A stretch of DNA of 64,000 nucleotides from Rallus limicola (Eukaryota > Chordata > Aves > Gruiformes > Rallidae). A program made the position numbers and the translations under genes. The stretch spans positions 248,001 to 312,000 of the forward strand of contig JAKCOZ010000264.1 in the NCBI GenBank assembly GCA_022605955.1, given 5' to 3'. This document shows positions 53,101 through 63,829 of this stretch, piece by piece. Every line of letters starts with the position of its first letter. The stretch's first letter is position 1. The notes under the pieces are model-generated. The model ran no database searches. It saw only the letters and a program-made list of their open reading frames with translations, and had not been told where the DNA came from.

Positions 53101-53522
53101 CTGTTTAAAGCTTGTTACTCTTATTTTGCCAAGGCTAGGATGCTTTGCAGCAAAAAGCAGCCAGGACACTTACTGCCAAGAATCAGACATCTCATGCATG
53201 TTTCATAAATATGCTTCTCTACCGAAAACACAAGGATTAAGCAAACACCAGTTCAGTTTGCAAAAGCTTCCACTAATGATTTTTAAATAACTCCAAAAGA
53301 AATCTTGGCTCCATTTAAATCAACAGTAAATTCTCATTGCATTCAATATGCCCAAGATTTTACCTCTAATTTTCAGCCACAATGCAAACCCTTTTCAATT
53401 TTAATTCAGGGTAACAATGTCATACAAATGCACTGAATATGATGATGACTATCTTTATTGAACACATTAAACTTCTAAATAAATAAATAGATGCCTCTTT
53501 ATTATTAAGTAAAATGTTAAAT
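50181..53522. other. AT-rich intergenic DNA, no gene recognised
   Basis: Holds a CTCF-like motif at 50729-50742 and C/T-rich tracts near 51740-51790. No recognised exon or repeat family. Confidence 0.55.
50729..50742 (+). promoter_or_regulatory. CTCF-like motif
   Basis: CCAGTAGATGGTAC matches the CTCF core CCASYAGRKGGCRS except at one position (T for C). Weak single-motif evidence. Confidence 0.2.
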
Positions 53523-53569
53523 GGGTGGATGGATAGATAGATAGGAAGGTAGGTAGGTAGGTATGTAGG

Positions 53570-53609
<40 letters not shown>

Positions 53610-53639
53610 GTAGATAGATAGTAGATAGATAGATAGATA
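53523..53639 (+). repeat. Compound GGAT/GATA/GGTA microsatellite
   Basis: About 117 bases of tetranucleotide units: ggat and gata, then aaggtaggtaggtaggta, then a long gata array broken by agt interruptions near 53610-53621. It is likely polymorphic. The minus-strand ORF reading repeated YLSI residues is only a translation of the repeat. Confidence 0.95.
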
Positions 53640-54199
53640 CAAGCTAAGCTTATGCCCGTATTAAGTTTTTGTAGTAAATATTGACTGGAAGAAGCCAAGA
53701 ATTCATAATAAAACTCTGCCATTTATAACAGCATTACCACACACCAAAATTTTGTGTGAAATAGTTCAGCTCTCAAGGAAGCATCCTTTAAAGCAAGACA
53801 AGAGACATTTCAACAAAATAGCAATGCTATATCTAAAAGAGTGTTGATAAAGAGTCCTCCTTTACTTAGAAAAATCATAACTTCATGCAAGAATGGAGAA
53901 ATAAATTTAAAGACCAGCAAGGTTTGCTTTGCAAGCATGCTGGGATACAAACACAGAATATTAAAACATGCTAAGAAGTAGGCTTATTGCCTGATATGCA
54001 TTATGAACGTAATCACTATTGTAGCAGCACACATCTGGGAACCCAGTGGAGAGAAGATAACGAGAAATTTTCCTTTCCATGCAGTAAAATGGTAAGAGAA
54101 CCATTCACGATCAGCAACTGGATGACTCCAGTGCTGCTCTAATGAGGCACAGATGTAAGTGCAGCTGGAAGGGCTTGGAGGGTGGGCGCAGAACACTAT
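53640..54199. other. Intergenic DNA, nothing recognised
   Basis: No recognisable motif, repeat or coding similarity between the microsatellite and the CpG-retaining segment that follows. Confidence 0.5.
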
Positions 54200-54427
54200 T
54201 CAGTGGCCTGCTTCAAACCCCCGCGACACAGAGCTGAGGGCTAGAAATATTGCCTGCTGCTTGTGCAACATGACTGCCTCTCTTTTAAGATCCAGTTGGG
54301 AACTGTCCCCAAACAGATTCAGCTGCAAAAAGGACACACCATGCTCGTGAAGGAGAGAAGAACATACATCATTTAGATGAGCGCTCTGTAGTTGCTCTGT
54401 GCATGTCGCCATGTCAATACGTAACAT
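54200..54427 (-). other. Small ATG-started open frame, CpG-retaining, unidentified
   Basis: This is a 75-codon minus-strand frame from a true ATG (54425-54427) to a stop at 54200-54202. It retains several CpGs (tacgta, ggcgac, agcgct, cacgag, tcgcgg). The peptide is of mixed, globular-looking composition with no low-complexity tract. I recognise no domain. It could equally be a conserved non-coding element with a chance frame. No splice partner or polyadenylation signal was identified. Confidence 0.15.
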
Positions 54428-54515
54428 ATCACCTCAAGTCCAAATATTAAAAATATTTCATGTGTGCATACTATGTCTATGACATGTATGATGTGTACGT
54501 ATGTGTAAATATACC

Positions 54516-54640
54516 AAGGCAAGGCTGGATGTGGTTTTGGAGAACCTGGTCTAATGGAGGGTGTCCCTGTTCATGGCAGGGGAGCTGGAACAGGATGGGC
54601 TTTAAGGTAGCCTCCAAGCCAGGCCATTCTGCAATTCTAC
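54516..54640 (+). mobile_element. CR1 LINE fragment, 3' end
   Basis: Sense-orientation CR1 3' UTR: aaggctggatgtggttttgg, aacctggtctaatgg, catggcagggga and ggaacaggatgggctttaagg, ending gccattctgcaattctac. It is 5'-truncated to about 125 bases, with no coding part. Confidence 0.9.
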
Positions 54641-54722
54641 GTAAGTAGAAAGTATTTTAAACACACAGCTGTACAAAACACACTTCTTACTTATAATGCA
54701 CTTTCTTCATCCTGTTGTGAGG

Positions 54723-54748
54723 TTTTTTGGTGTGCAAACACCAAAAAA
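54723..54748 (+). repeat. Perfect short inverted repeat (11-bp stem, 4-base loop)
   Basis: ttttttggtgt, then gcaa, then acaccaaaaaa. The arms are exact reverse complements and run into a longer A tract. It is A/T-dominated, so it may be a chance hairpin. Confidence 0.6.
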
Positions 54749-56004
54749 AAAAAAGAAATTGCAGAGTTTTTTCTTCTTGCACTCAAAAAAAACCCCTCCA
54801 AAACCATTTAAAAACAATAATCATAGAAACATTCTGAATCCTTCAGTCTTGCCCTTTAAAATCATTAAGCATGTCGTAGTCTGCATAAATCTGCAAGGCA
54901 GAGGGCAGTGCTACACAGCAATAATTCAGATAGCTCTTAATAAGCTGGCTTGGGGACCAGCAGCCATGTCCTTATGGTAGCGTTAGGTAGCTCTGCTAGC
55001 CTGGGCAGATGCAGTATGCTATGCTCATGTGGCTGGACAGCTAGTAGTGTGGAAAAATAGGCTTGTTTGCCCAAAGTTGTACTGCTGCAGAGTATAGGTT
55101 TGTCTTGAATAGGTTTTCTTAAGACTTAGGGCATACTTGAAAGTGAACCATATGGTCCTTTCACTGACGGCATCCAGAATGTCGAAGCACACCTCTCACC
55201 AGCAATCAGAAGTTAATTTTTCATCTCTGTTGGAAGTTGCATGCGCTAATTAGTACTAAGAAAATTAATACAGCCAAGATGGATTTTTAAAAAGCAGTCT
55301 ATTTGGCCTAGGAAACAGACATAAAATACAAAATAGTATGCATTCCCCGGAATTAATGCCATTGAGTGAAAAAATTACTTGAAGCTGCTCTTGTTAAATA
55401 TATTTGCAAGCATATGCAAAATAATAAATAAACAAAGTATCTCTAAAATTCATCTCTGACACTTTGGATTGGTAAAATCTCTACCCAACTGCAAATCCAA
55501 TCCAAATCCAAATTGTTGGTCTTGTTCTAAGCAATCACAAAACTCTATTTGACTACAGTAACATGAAAATATCACCGTGGATGCTCCTTCTTCTTCCCTG
55601 ACCCCAAAATAGTCAATAGACCCTTAATGCAGAGCCTGCTGTAGCTGATGGGGAACTTTCTTTTAGTTTTTGTGTAAGTGTTTGTGTAAGTCCTTGTACA
55701 GTATTATACAAAAGTGGTTAGAAGCAAGTCACGCTCTCTTCTGAATCCACAAAGGTTTCTACTCAATATTAACAGTCTTTCAGTAGAAAACAAAACAATG
55801 CAGAACACTAACACCTTTGTGTCCTTTATAGATACACTTTTAACTCAAACATATGTTATTATACTTTGTATGTGTGTGGTCCTAACATTTTTTTAAGGTA
55901 CGAAATCACAAACCAACACAACCTTCAAACAGCTAATAATCTTCTAGCTATGTAATATATAGTGAGTTCTCTTTTTCAGATATTGTTGTGTCCAGGATAT
56001 TATA
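54749..56004. other. Intergenic DNA, nothing recognised
   Basis: AT-rich, with A runs and a small gtgtaagt duplication near 55670-55690. No gene evidence. Confidence 0.5.
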
Positions 56005-56270
56005 TCACAAAATCACAAAATCATAGGGGTTGGAACGGACCTCGAGAGATCATCAGGTCCAACTCCCCTGCCAAAGCAGGTTCCCTAGGACAGGTCACAC
56101 AGGTAAGCGTCCAGATGGGTCTTGAGTATCTCCAGAGATGAAGACTCCACAACCCCCTGGGCAGCCTGTTCCAGTGCTCTGTCACCCTCACTATGAAAAA
56201 GTTCTTCTGCATATTGGTGTGGAACTTCCTATGCTCCAACTTGAAGCCACTGCCCCTTGTCCTCTCTCCA
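56005..56270 (-). mobile_element. CR1 LINE fragment, 3' part
   Basis: The plus strand begins tcacaaaatcacaaaatcat and continues ggttggaacggacctcgaga, gatcatcaggtccaactccc, gatgaagactccacaacccc and gggcagcctgttccagtgct. It reaches gccccttgtcctc before similarity fades. This is an antisense CR1 3' end of about 265 bases, with no intact ORF2. Confidence 0.92.
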
Positions 56271-57019
56271 CAAACATCTCTTTTTTCAGAGAGATCAGGC
56301 TTCCATCTGTGATCCTCAGTTCATTGGTAGATATTTTTGTGTCAAAGGAGTTTTCTATTGCAAAGTCTACAAAGTTTTACTTGGATTCCTAAACTTTCCT
56401 GCTTTCTCAGAAAGCTGGTGTCACAGCTGTAATGAGATGTTGATGGGAAAAGGGGCTATTTCTTTTTAACACAAAATTAGCCAGTGATTCTAACATGTCA
56501 GGAAATAGCATAGCCTAACAGAAGGAAAGCTCCTGACAAGCAGAAGATACACGAGTGAGGAGGATTTCTCAGGCTAGTAAGCAGAAACCCTGACTATCTA
56601 GCTGAGGAAAGGATGAGAGAATAAAGACTGAAGACAAGAAAAACAGAGACCTTAGGCAACGTATCTATACACATTTATATAGCTGTCACTGAGATTTTTT
56701 CATTTTTAATAAATGCAACATGCAAACAAAAAATCTGTCCAATCTTCCATGTCAAAGTTCATGTACAAAAACATTTCCCTGTGACAATAATTTTCAAAGG
56801 AGGAATTCATTATGCTTCCACTGCACATTTTACATCCTCTGCTTTCCTATGCCTGAGTGAGTAGGCCACTTGTTTCTGTCTCTCCGTTCCCCTTGCTTTG
56901 GATGTAACAAATCTCTCTTTCTAGGGTCTGAAAAAAGCTCGTTCTTCTTTCCCATAAAAACTCTCTTCTATGAGTGAGAAAAACAGCAAAATTCATCCAA
57001 ATAGAATCTCAGATACACT
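56271..57019. other. Intergenic DNA, nothing recognised
   Basis: The first bases may be diverged CR1. Otherwise plain AT-rich DNA without gene evidence. Confidence 0.5.
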
Positions 57020-57620
57020 ACTGGGCTGTTTATTTAGCGCTCGACGTGCACGTAAGTAGAAAATGGAATATTAAACTTGACCCAGAAGAGCTCCACTGTT
57101 TCTGAAGCATACTGTTTAAGCTCCATGAGCCGGTGAAAGCAGCTGCGTGACTCATTTGACTGCTGGGGCAAGCACTGAGGCTTCAGGATTAGGAGGTCTG
57201 TTGCTATGTATGATACCTACCCGCCTGACCCACTGCATGCTGCGCTCTCTGGTGGAAGTATTTCTTTGGAAAGATACTCTAAATTTGAGGATCCTGGTTT
57301 AAGTTTGTTATTGTCCTCTAATCATTATTAGCTCAAGCTCAGGTTCTTAAATTGTGGAATTTGTGAAAATGTGATTAATCCTTACTCCAGCTGCCAGGCC
57401 AGCTGTGAAAGATTGGATTTGATATGGGAAACAGGTAAGGCTTGAGTCATCTTTTTATCTTCACCATGTAAATATTGCCTGGCAGCCTGGATCACCTTTA
57501 AACACACAGCTATTGTAGCCTGGGCCATTAGTCAACTCCCAACCTTATTTCCCTCTGCCAGGCACAGCATAAAGCAAACAACTGCCAGGGCCCTCGATGA
57601 AAAGCAGGTCGGGTGCTGGT
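57020..57620. promoter_or_regulatory. Candidate enhancer pocket with CTCF-like, AP-1 and FOX motifs
   Basis: This is higher in GC and CpG than its surroundings (for example agcgctcgacgtgcacg at 57036-57052). Motifs are an AP-1 core TGACTCA (57148-57154), a FOX-type tgtaaatattg (57467-57477) and a CTCF-like site (57242-57255). No open frame of note spans it. It looks like a conserved non-coding element about 6 kb downstream of NDUFA4, but conservation cannot be tested here. Confidence 0.3.
57242..57255 (-). promoter_or_regulatory. CTCF-like motif
   Basis: The minus strand reads CCACCAGAGAGCGC, matching the CTCF core CCASYAGRKGGCRS with one mismatch (A for G). It is the best CTCF candidate seen in the window. 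Confidence 0.35.
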
Positions 57621-59354
57621 TCTTCACTGCCTGTTCGTTCATCCATGCAAAAGAGTTCTTTCATATTTAGATGCTGTGCCACCAGCATAAAGCAGCTCCT
57701 GGAAAATTTGTCTCTTCTTATTTTGGGGAGAGTTGTATTCCACTGCTTACTTTATTGTGCTGCATCACAGGAAAAGGGATGGGGTCCCTTCTCCAGTGCT
57801 GAATAACAATTTGCTGAACAACTCTTTCCAGTGATGAGGACATTTAATTTCCATACGTAAAAATAAAACTAGAATTAAGATGGAAGATCTTCTGACACCC
57901 TTTTCTTCTTTGAAAATACAAGACATTTTTGTTCAGGTACAATAAGATAGGGTAAAATATAAAATACTATGATCTTAAACTATGAACAATTACTGACACT
58001 GAAATCATTAAAAGAAAGCACATCATTAAAATACATACAGTTCAGACAGTCGTATGTACATTTTACATTATTTGAATGTTTTGGAAATAAATTAATCTCT
58101 AAAGGATGCCATTATGAGGTTATGTAGAAAGAATGGTATTTTCAAAATTAATTATAAATGTGTTTTTATTTTTATTTCACACTATTGCTCAAATACAAAC
58201 TTGTCATTAACAGTCTAAATTCAGAACAAGTTGCACCAGAGCTGCTTCTGCAATTATTCTGCTACTGGGTTTTTCTTATTATTTTTTCAAGTAATAATTT
58301 AAGCCCATTGGAATATAATGCCTTTGGTTTTACTGTCAACCTAATTCTCACTGCATCCCAATAGGCCAAGCAGTCACAGTATGTGTGATGAATAACTTCT
58401 GCATTTGTCAAATACATGTAGGAACTGATGAACATAAACAGAGAAAACTCCTGCAGTAAAACCAAGAAATTCCTGTAACTGAAGTAAAAACTGATGGAGC
58501 TCCATCTGCCTATTCCATCACATGTCTGTTACTCCTTTTTTTTTTTTTCTGAAATAATTCTTGATCTTACCTGGGCTTTTATAAATGATTTGCATGTGCA
58601 GAAAACCACTTCAGAGGGAAAGAGGGAGGGAGAGACAGACAGACATGCACACTCACCCCCACACCCCTTCCTCCAGCTTCCAAAATCCTAGGAAGTTAAC
58701 TGTGTTCAACATATCATGAACAAAAGAACAACATCCAAAGCAAATTATCTCCCTGACACTATGAAAATCCCATAGATGAACATGAGATGTAAGTGGTTTG
58801 AAGTAAGAGTAGTTTGAATTTGGGATGCAAATCTGTTTTCTTCCTCTTGATAATGAGTTCTGCTATTTTCCTGCTCTCAATCTAGGAAAAAAAAAAAAAT
58901 TACCAGTGCTGAGGAAATCTTATTAGATTCAACCCTATTTTTAAACAGCTAGGACCAAAGTCTTCAGTCAGACACACTGGTGCCACCCCATTAAATTCCA
59001 GCAGTGGCACCACTGGTAGAGAAAGAATGGCACTCAGATTTTTCACCATTAAGTAATCTGTTTTCATTACCTTCTCAGCAGTTTGTTTCATTTGCCTGCA
59101 GTAAGGAAACTAAAATTAGAAAACATTTCATGTTCATAGTTAGTTTGCTTCCAATGAGAAAAAACAAGTCTATAAATTTGTCTATTGGGTTATGCCTGGT
59201 GCAGTTCTACTAAAAAAGTTGTCTTTACATTATAGTGATGAACTGTAAATGGCATAGTACATTATTTTGTCCAAAGTAATTCAAATTAATGACCCTAGAA
59301 ATATTATTTGAGGTGTCTAAGTTATAAAGCATTACCAATAGTCATGAATATTAC
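57621..59354. other. AT-rich intergenic DNA, nothing recognised
   Basis: Contains a T run near 58536-58549, a purine-rich GAGG/GACA stretch near 58614-58645 and an A run near 58886-58899. No gene evidence. Confidence 0.5.
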
Positions 59355-59600
59355 CAGCAAAATTTCTATTCTTTGTAATGTATGCATTGCCATGTGTTAA
59401 TAAACTATTTCTCTGATCATCTTCAGGACTTGCTGTCTCTGGCAGGAGTTCCACACGCCACTCTCGCATCCATTCTACCAGCAAATGAATGTCAGGTAAA
59501 TGCTGATAGCAAGCTATCAAAAGTTTGAAGGCACTGTGCTTGCCTTGACTTGCATACCTACATTCTCCTGTCACATTACCTGAAGTGATACTGATACAGA
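59355..59600 (-). other. Exon-like open frame with consensus splice sites, unidentified
   Basis: The minus strand has a T12 tract then ctatttag as an acceptor just above 59600. Its length is 246 bases without a stop in one frame, and a candidate donor GCTG|GTAATA follows at 59354. Both boundaries fall in phase 1, so the exon would be symmetric. The 82-residue peptide looks protein-like: it contains KLLIACYQHLPDIHLLVEWM followed by REWRVELLPETASPEDDQ, resembling an amphipathic helical segment with an acidic tail. I do not recognise the family. No partner exon was found. It may be an exon of an unannotated gene, a relic exon, or chance. Confidence 0.3.
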
Positions 59601-62600
59601 CTAAATAGAAAAAAAAAAAACAAACCCAAGCATGTCAAAGTGTGGTGATCTCAAAGGCTTGTCAGCTGGCAACTGCTGAGAATAACCTTACGTAAAAATA
59701 CTTGTTAGTTTCATTTACATGGAACTTTAAAAAAGGTTTAGGTGTTACCCTGGATGCTTCTCAAGAATGGCAGGGGTGTCTCTTTTCTTGCATTGTACTG
59801 GCTCCTGTTGTTCTTACTGAGAAAGTGTTAAGCCTTACCAACCATAAATAATAATCATTTTAAATGATTAAATCCCAAAGTTCATCCAAGCTGGATGGCA
59901 CCAGAATCAACACACTTTTGGGAAACATGCCATCATAGTGGTATCCAGAGACACTCTTAAGAAGCTTAGAGATCAGAGGAGGAGATGAAATGGTTTAGGC
60001 TTCATAGGTGCTTCTCATGACTAAATACGGATGCCAAGATCGCTTCTGAGGAAACATCGATGGATCATGAAATCACAAAAGCATGAAGTCAAACAGCTTC
60101 TGGATTTCAAAAGGACTGGAAAGTAATGAAGTAGCATAAAAACCTACTGTGGAAATAAAACAAGTGAACACCTAATTTTTGAAGTTCTCATAAATCTGCT
60201 GTAGTTTACCCTGGAGAAAGGGTTTTCTAGCTCACAGCTTTCATTATAAGGCTGGCCAATGAGTAGAAGCAGTAACAAGTATGCACTTGCACATAACTTG
60301 TTTTTTTTCAAAAACCTGTTTTCTGTTCTAGGTACCTTTTAAAAAGTCCTGTAATAACTTTTCAACATTTCTTTCTGTATTACAGTCCAATCAGCATTAA
60401 ATACACATTTCCTTAGTTTTAAAGGTCATTCAACAGTCACACACCTACCTGCATTTAAAGATAAAGCAGAACTTGAAAACAGATCTCAAATGTATTTCCT
60501 CAGATGATATTTGGCTGGAGACCCTATGCAAAATTTAAATTATTTTTTTAGTATCAGGAACATCCTTCTAATTTCTTGGAACTCACTAGATTTTTTATAT
60601 GGACGAGGAACTTACTGCAGGCAAATAACAGGAATCCTACTTGCCAGATATACTAAAAATGGCATGAGAGGAAATCTATCACAACATGCTACACAGAATA
60701 AGCGTTCCCCTGCAGAAAACTATGGAAACCTTTCTATGCCCAATTTGATCACCTCACTGTGTATCGGGATGACTGATAAGAAGGCACAGACTAACTGTGC
60801 TAACAGAAATCTGACAGTGGCAGGCACAGTGCTTTACTGGAAGAGCAAAAGGCAGATTTTCAGTACACAGCTTGTTGAGAAGGCATATGAGCCAGGCCTC
60901 CAGTGATTGTTCCCAGAAAAGTCTGCCACAAACTGGAATGTGGCAGCTGAATCCATCTTAGTCGAACTTTAAGATGGCAGAATACCCATCTCCTTCAGGT
61001 AACACATGACATCTGCACAAGTAAAATCCCATGCCACAGTGTTAATGAAGGTTGTCAGTTTTCCTGCTAATGATGGGAATCACTTGTTTCATAAAAGTTA
61101 ACAGCCTAAGATGAACGTTAGAACATAAGAGTCCTAAAAATCCAAACCACAGTATCTCTTCATGGGGTCTCGAGGGACCATCATTTTTACCTTCAAGAAG
61201 AAAAAGATAGAAGATAGCTTCAAAGAAGCTTTAAAGGTAGAAGCTTTGAAGAAAATGGTTGACTATTTTAATGTAGATTGAATATTGTCAAGCTGTGAAA
61301 GCCGTTCTCTTTCAGAAACAGTACATTACAAAAATGCAAAGAAATGTACTTGATACATGCATGTGCTTTGGTTTTACGTGGAATAAGCAGTTCCTCTGTC
61401 CCCTGAGGAAAACTCACAGTGGAAAAAGGTAAACAGGAATTTAAGGCCTTGCAGGAGTGGAATCTTAATAAAAACAATATATGAAATAATAATTAAAAAA
61501 AAGAACCAGGGGCTAACAAAGTGCATTTGTATGTTTAAAAAAACCTCAAAACATAAAAATCCCCAACAAACTACTAAGGAAGTGGTAATGGGTCACAGAA
61601 CTGAATTACTAGGATAGATCTATCAGCCCAGAAGTTAATTATAGAATATCAAGCATTGTGGAACTTTTCTTTCAGGGATTTGAAGAAAACACATTGTTAC
61701 ACTACTACTAAAGTTGGTAAAATTAAACGCTTCTGTGTCCCAAAGCTGAAAATTTAAGCAAGTGCCTAATTTCCGCCTCACAGAATAATTTAAGACAGAC
61801 AGAAGGTATAAATCTGTATAGGTGTAAGGGTTCAACAAGAAGAAAAACATCTGCAGTGAGAAATTCATCCCGTGGGGCCAAAAAAACCCAGTGTGTTTGT
61901 ATGAAAAAAAAAGTGCTATTGGTCAAGGAGCTGAGCCACAGAAAATACACAGCATGCTTCATCCAACCCAGTTTCTTTTAGAAAATATGTAATGTTTTTC
62001 AATGATTCAGGACAATGGCCTTTGGAATGAAATATAATGGTTTCAATTTAGAAGACCTCAGGCTTGGTGAGTTTTCAGCAGCGAGTATGCAGCTACGAAG
62101 AAAGAAGTAGCATTGAATTAATTGTCCTTTTGTTTTCTAAGCAATCAGCATTTAAAGCTTTAAACACTCAAATATATTTTTAAGTCTGTCAAGGGCAGAT
62201 TATTTTACTTTAACTGCCTTTAATTAAAAAAAATGAAAAAAAAAAAAAAGTCTTATCCTCATCATTTATAACCAAAGGGAAGACACTTGCCCCACTTTAC
62301 TGGGAATCAGGTTTACTTCCTGAGTGTTTAACGCTTGCAGAAATGATCTCTATGTGGAGACCACTGCAGCATCAGTACAGTCCAAGAAGACTAGCAACTA
62401 GTTAAGTTACAGGAATGCTTCCCATTTGCAACACGTGACATACTTTTAAAACTGAAAAACAGTGTTGCAACAGAATGTTCTACTTCCCAAAAATACTTGG
62501 ATTCAGATAGCAACCAGGCTTCCCAGGGACGCTTGCAAGCTTTGCCCAACACTGTAAACATCGTAGTCATAACACTCATTTTCTTCTTCAAGCTCCTCTC

Positions 62601-63580
62601 AAACAACCAAGCAAAAACTGCAAGTAAATCCACCATAATGAAAAGGAAGATAAATCTGAACCGTTACCAAACAAACCTCACCCAACTGACCTGCAAGGTT
62701 TTCCTACGTACAGCCTTTGCAAAACTGCTACTTTGCAGTCAGTGACTAAAAGTTCTTGCTGAGTTTCTTTGAGTCTATCATTATTATGTGTAACAGCAGC
62801 TGTAGTTACCTACAGAGTCCACTTTAAGTGGACTGAAATCTATCAACACAGGAACAGCTGTACCATCAGTCCAGATTTACATCCCTTCCCAGGGAAGCAC
62901 CAGATGTTCACAGAGAGGCACCAAGAACCCACCGTAAGGTACAGATTCGTGGATACTTTGCCTTTTCATAGCAAGACTGAGCCAAGTACCGAAGTATGAG
63001 AATTTGCCCTTGCTGAAGGGTATTTTTGTTCTTACATTATAATCTCACATTTTCATTAAATCCTGTACCCTGTTCAGCTGTATGCTTCCCTTTAAAAATG
63101 TGATCCCCAGGACATCTTGAATATGTTCCTAGAATGTTGTATTTTTCAGATATTTAAGATTGTCTTGTTTGTTAGCAAACTGCTTATGACTTAAAAAAAA
63201 CAACTCAAAACTTTTGGCAGAATTTGGCTTCCCCCCCTCCTTTTAATTCCCTCCTGAGACAGGTGGCAACATCTGTTTCATTCCCGCTGTTTCCACTGAC
63301 TGCTACAAAAACTTCTTAAAGTGGTAAAAGCAGTAAAAATCAGGTGCAATTACAAAAAAAGTATATACACACACACACAGTTTCAAGTTCTTGTAGTTTG
63401 GTATGCTGCATGAACGCACAGCTGATTCTCTGAAGTCAACAGGCCAAGCACTGCCCATCAAGACAACTTTCTTGTTGAAGAAACACAAACTGGCTTTTGC
63501 TTGCTGTTATTTAAATGACCATACAACAGACTGTTAACAGGAGGATATTCTCATTCTGCAGAATTAAGAGCAGACACTTC
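59601..63580. other. Intergenic DNA downstream of NDUFA4
   Basis: The 131-codon plus frame at 60511-60906 starts at TTG and has no recognised domain. A-rich runs lie near 61908-61913 and 62227-62250, with a short CA run near 63367-63379. Distal polyadenylation of NDUFA4 could extend into this region, but nothing in the sequence proves it. Confidence 0.5.
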
Positions 63581-63592
63581 AAGTTTTAGACA

Positions 63593-63598
63593 TTTATT
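63593..63598 (-). terminator. NDUFA4: NDUFA4 polyadenylation signal AATAAA
   Basis: The minus strand reads cttAATAAAtg about 145 bases after the NDUFA4 stop codon, with a GT-bearing stretch (gaagtgtctgctc) downstream. Cleavage would fall at roughly 63570-63582. Longer 3' UTR forms using other sites cannot be excluded. Confidence 0.75.
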
Positions 63599-63741
63599 AA
63601 GCCTCATCAAAACACTTCCAAACACAAGACCGAGTGCAGCGTGAGGCAAGTTTGATTACTTCCTGGATGAGTAAGCATGACAATTGTGCGGACGGCTTCC
63701 GGAAGACCTTTCTGTGCAGCTTATGGAGATGAGTGTGTTGT
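63599..63741 (-). other. NDUFA4: NDUFA4 3' untranslated region
   Basis: This is the non-coding part of the terminal exon between the stop codon at 63742-63744 and the AATAAA signal. It contains several CpGs (for example in ttccggaagccgtccg), which fits exonic sequence under some constraint. No repeat interrupts it. Confidence 0.75.
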
Positions 63742-63798
63742 TCAGAAGTCAGGACGATCCTTTTTCAGTCTACTGTAGTCTACATTAACCGAGTAGAA
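63742..63798 (-). CDS. NDUFA4: NDUFA4 (COXFA4), last coding exon, partial gene
   Basis: NDUFA4 is an approximately 81-residue single-pass inner mitochondrial membrane protein, first assigned to complex I and later shown to associate with cytochrome c oxidase (complex IV). This exon encodes the C-terminal 18 residues FYSVNVDYSRLKKDRPDF and a TGA stop. The well-conserved vertebrate C-terminus differs mainly by K/R and E/D swaps. It starts in phase 0 directly after a strong acceptor, a T-rich tract and ctgtctttcttag at 63799-63829. The upstream exons with the membrane helix do not occur up to position 64000 and must lie beyond the window. A stop, short 3' UTR and AATAAA follow in order. A processed pseudogene is unlikely because the intron boundary is intact. 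The paralogue C15orf48/NMES1 has a different C-terminus. Confidence 0.94.
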   Translation of the reverse strand, partial: FYSVNVDYSRLKKDRPDF

Positions 63799-63829
63799 CT
63801 AAGAAAGACAGGAGGAAAAAAAAAAAAAA
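63799..63829 (-). promoter_or_regulatory. NDUFA4: Splice acceptor of NDUFA4 terminal exon
   Basis: The minus strand reads a 14-base T tract followed by cctcctgtctttcttAG. This is a near-ideal polypyrimidine tract and AG directly before the TTC codon that opens the coding exon. Confidence 0.88.

Noticed and set aside
53420..53722. Minus-strand ORF with repeated YLSI residues
   Set aside because: It is a translation of the GATA/GGTA microsatellite.
60511..60906. 131-codon plus-strand ORF near NDUFA4
   Set aside because: It starts at TTG and shows no recognisable domain. No acceptor or polyadenylation arrangement supports an exon, though it is less clearly random than most.
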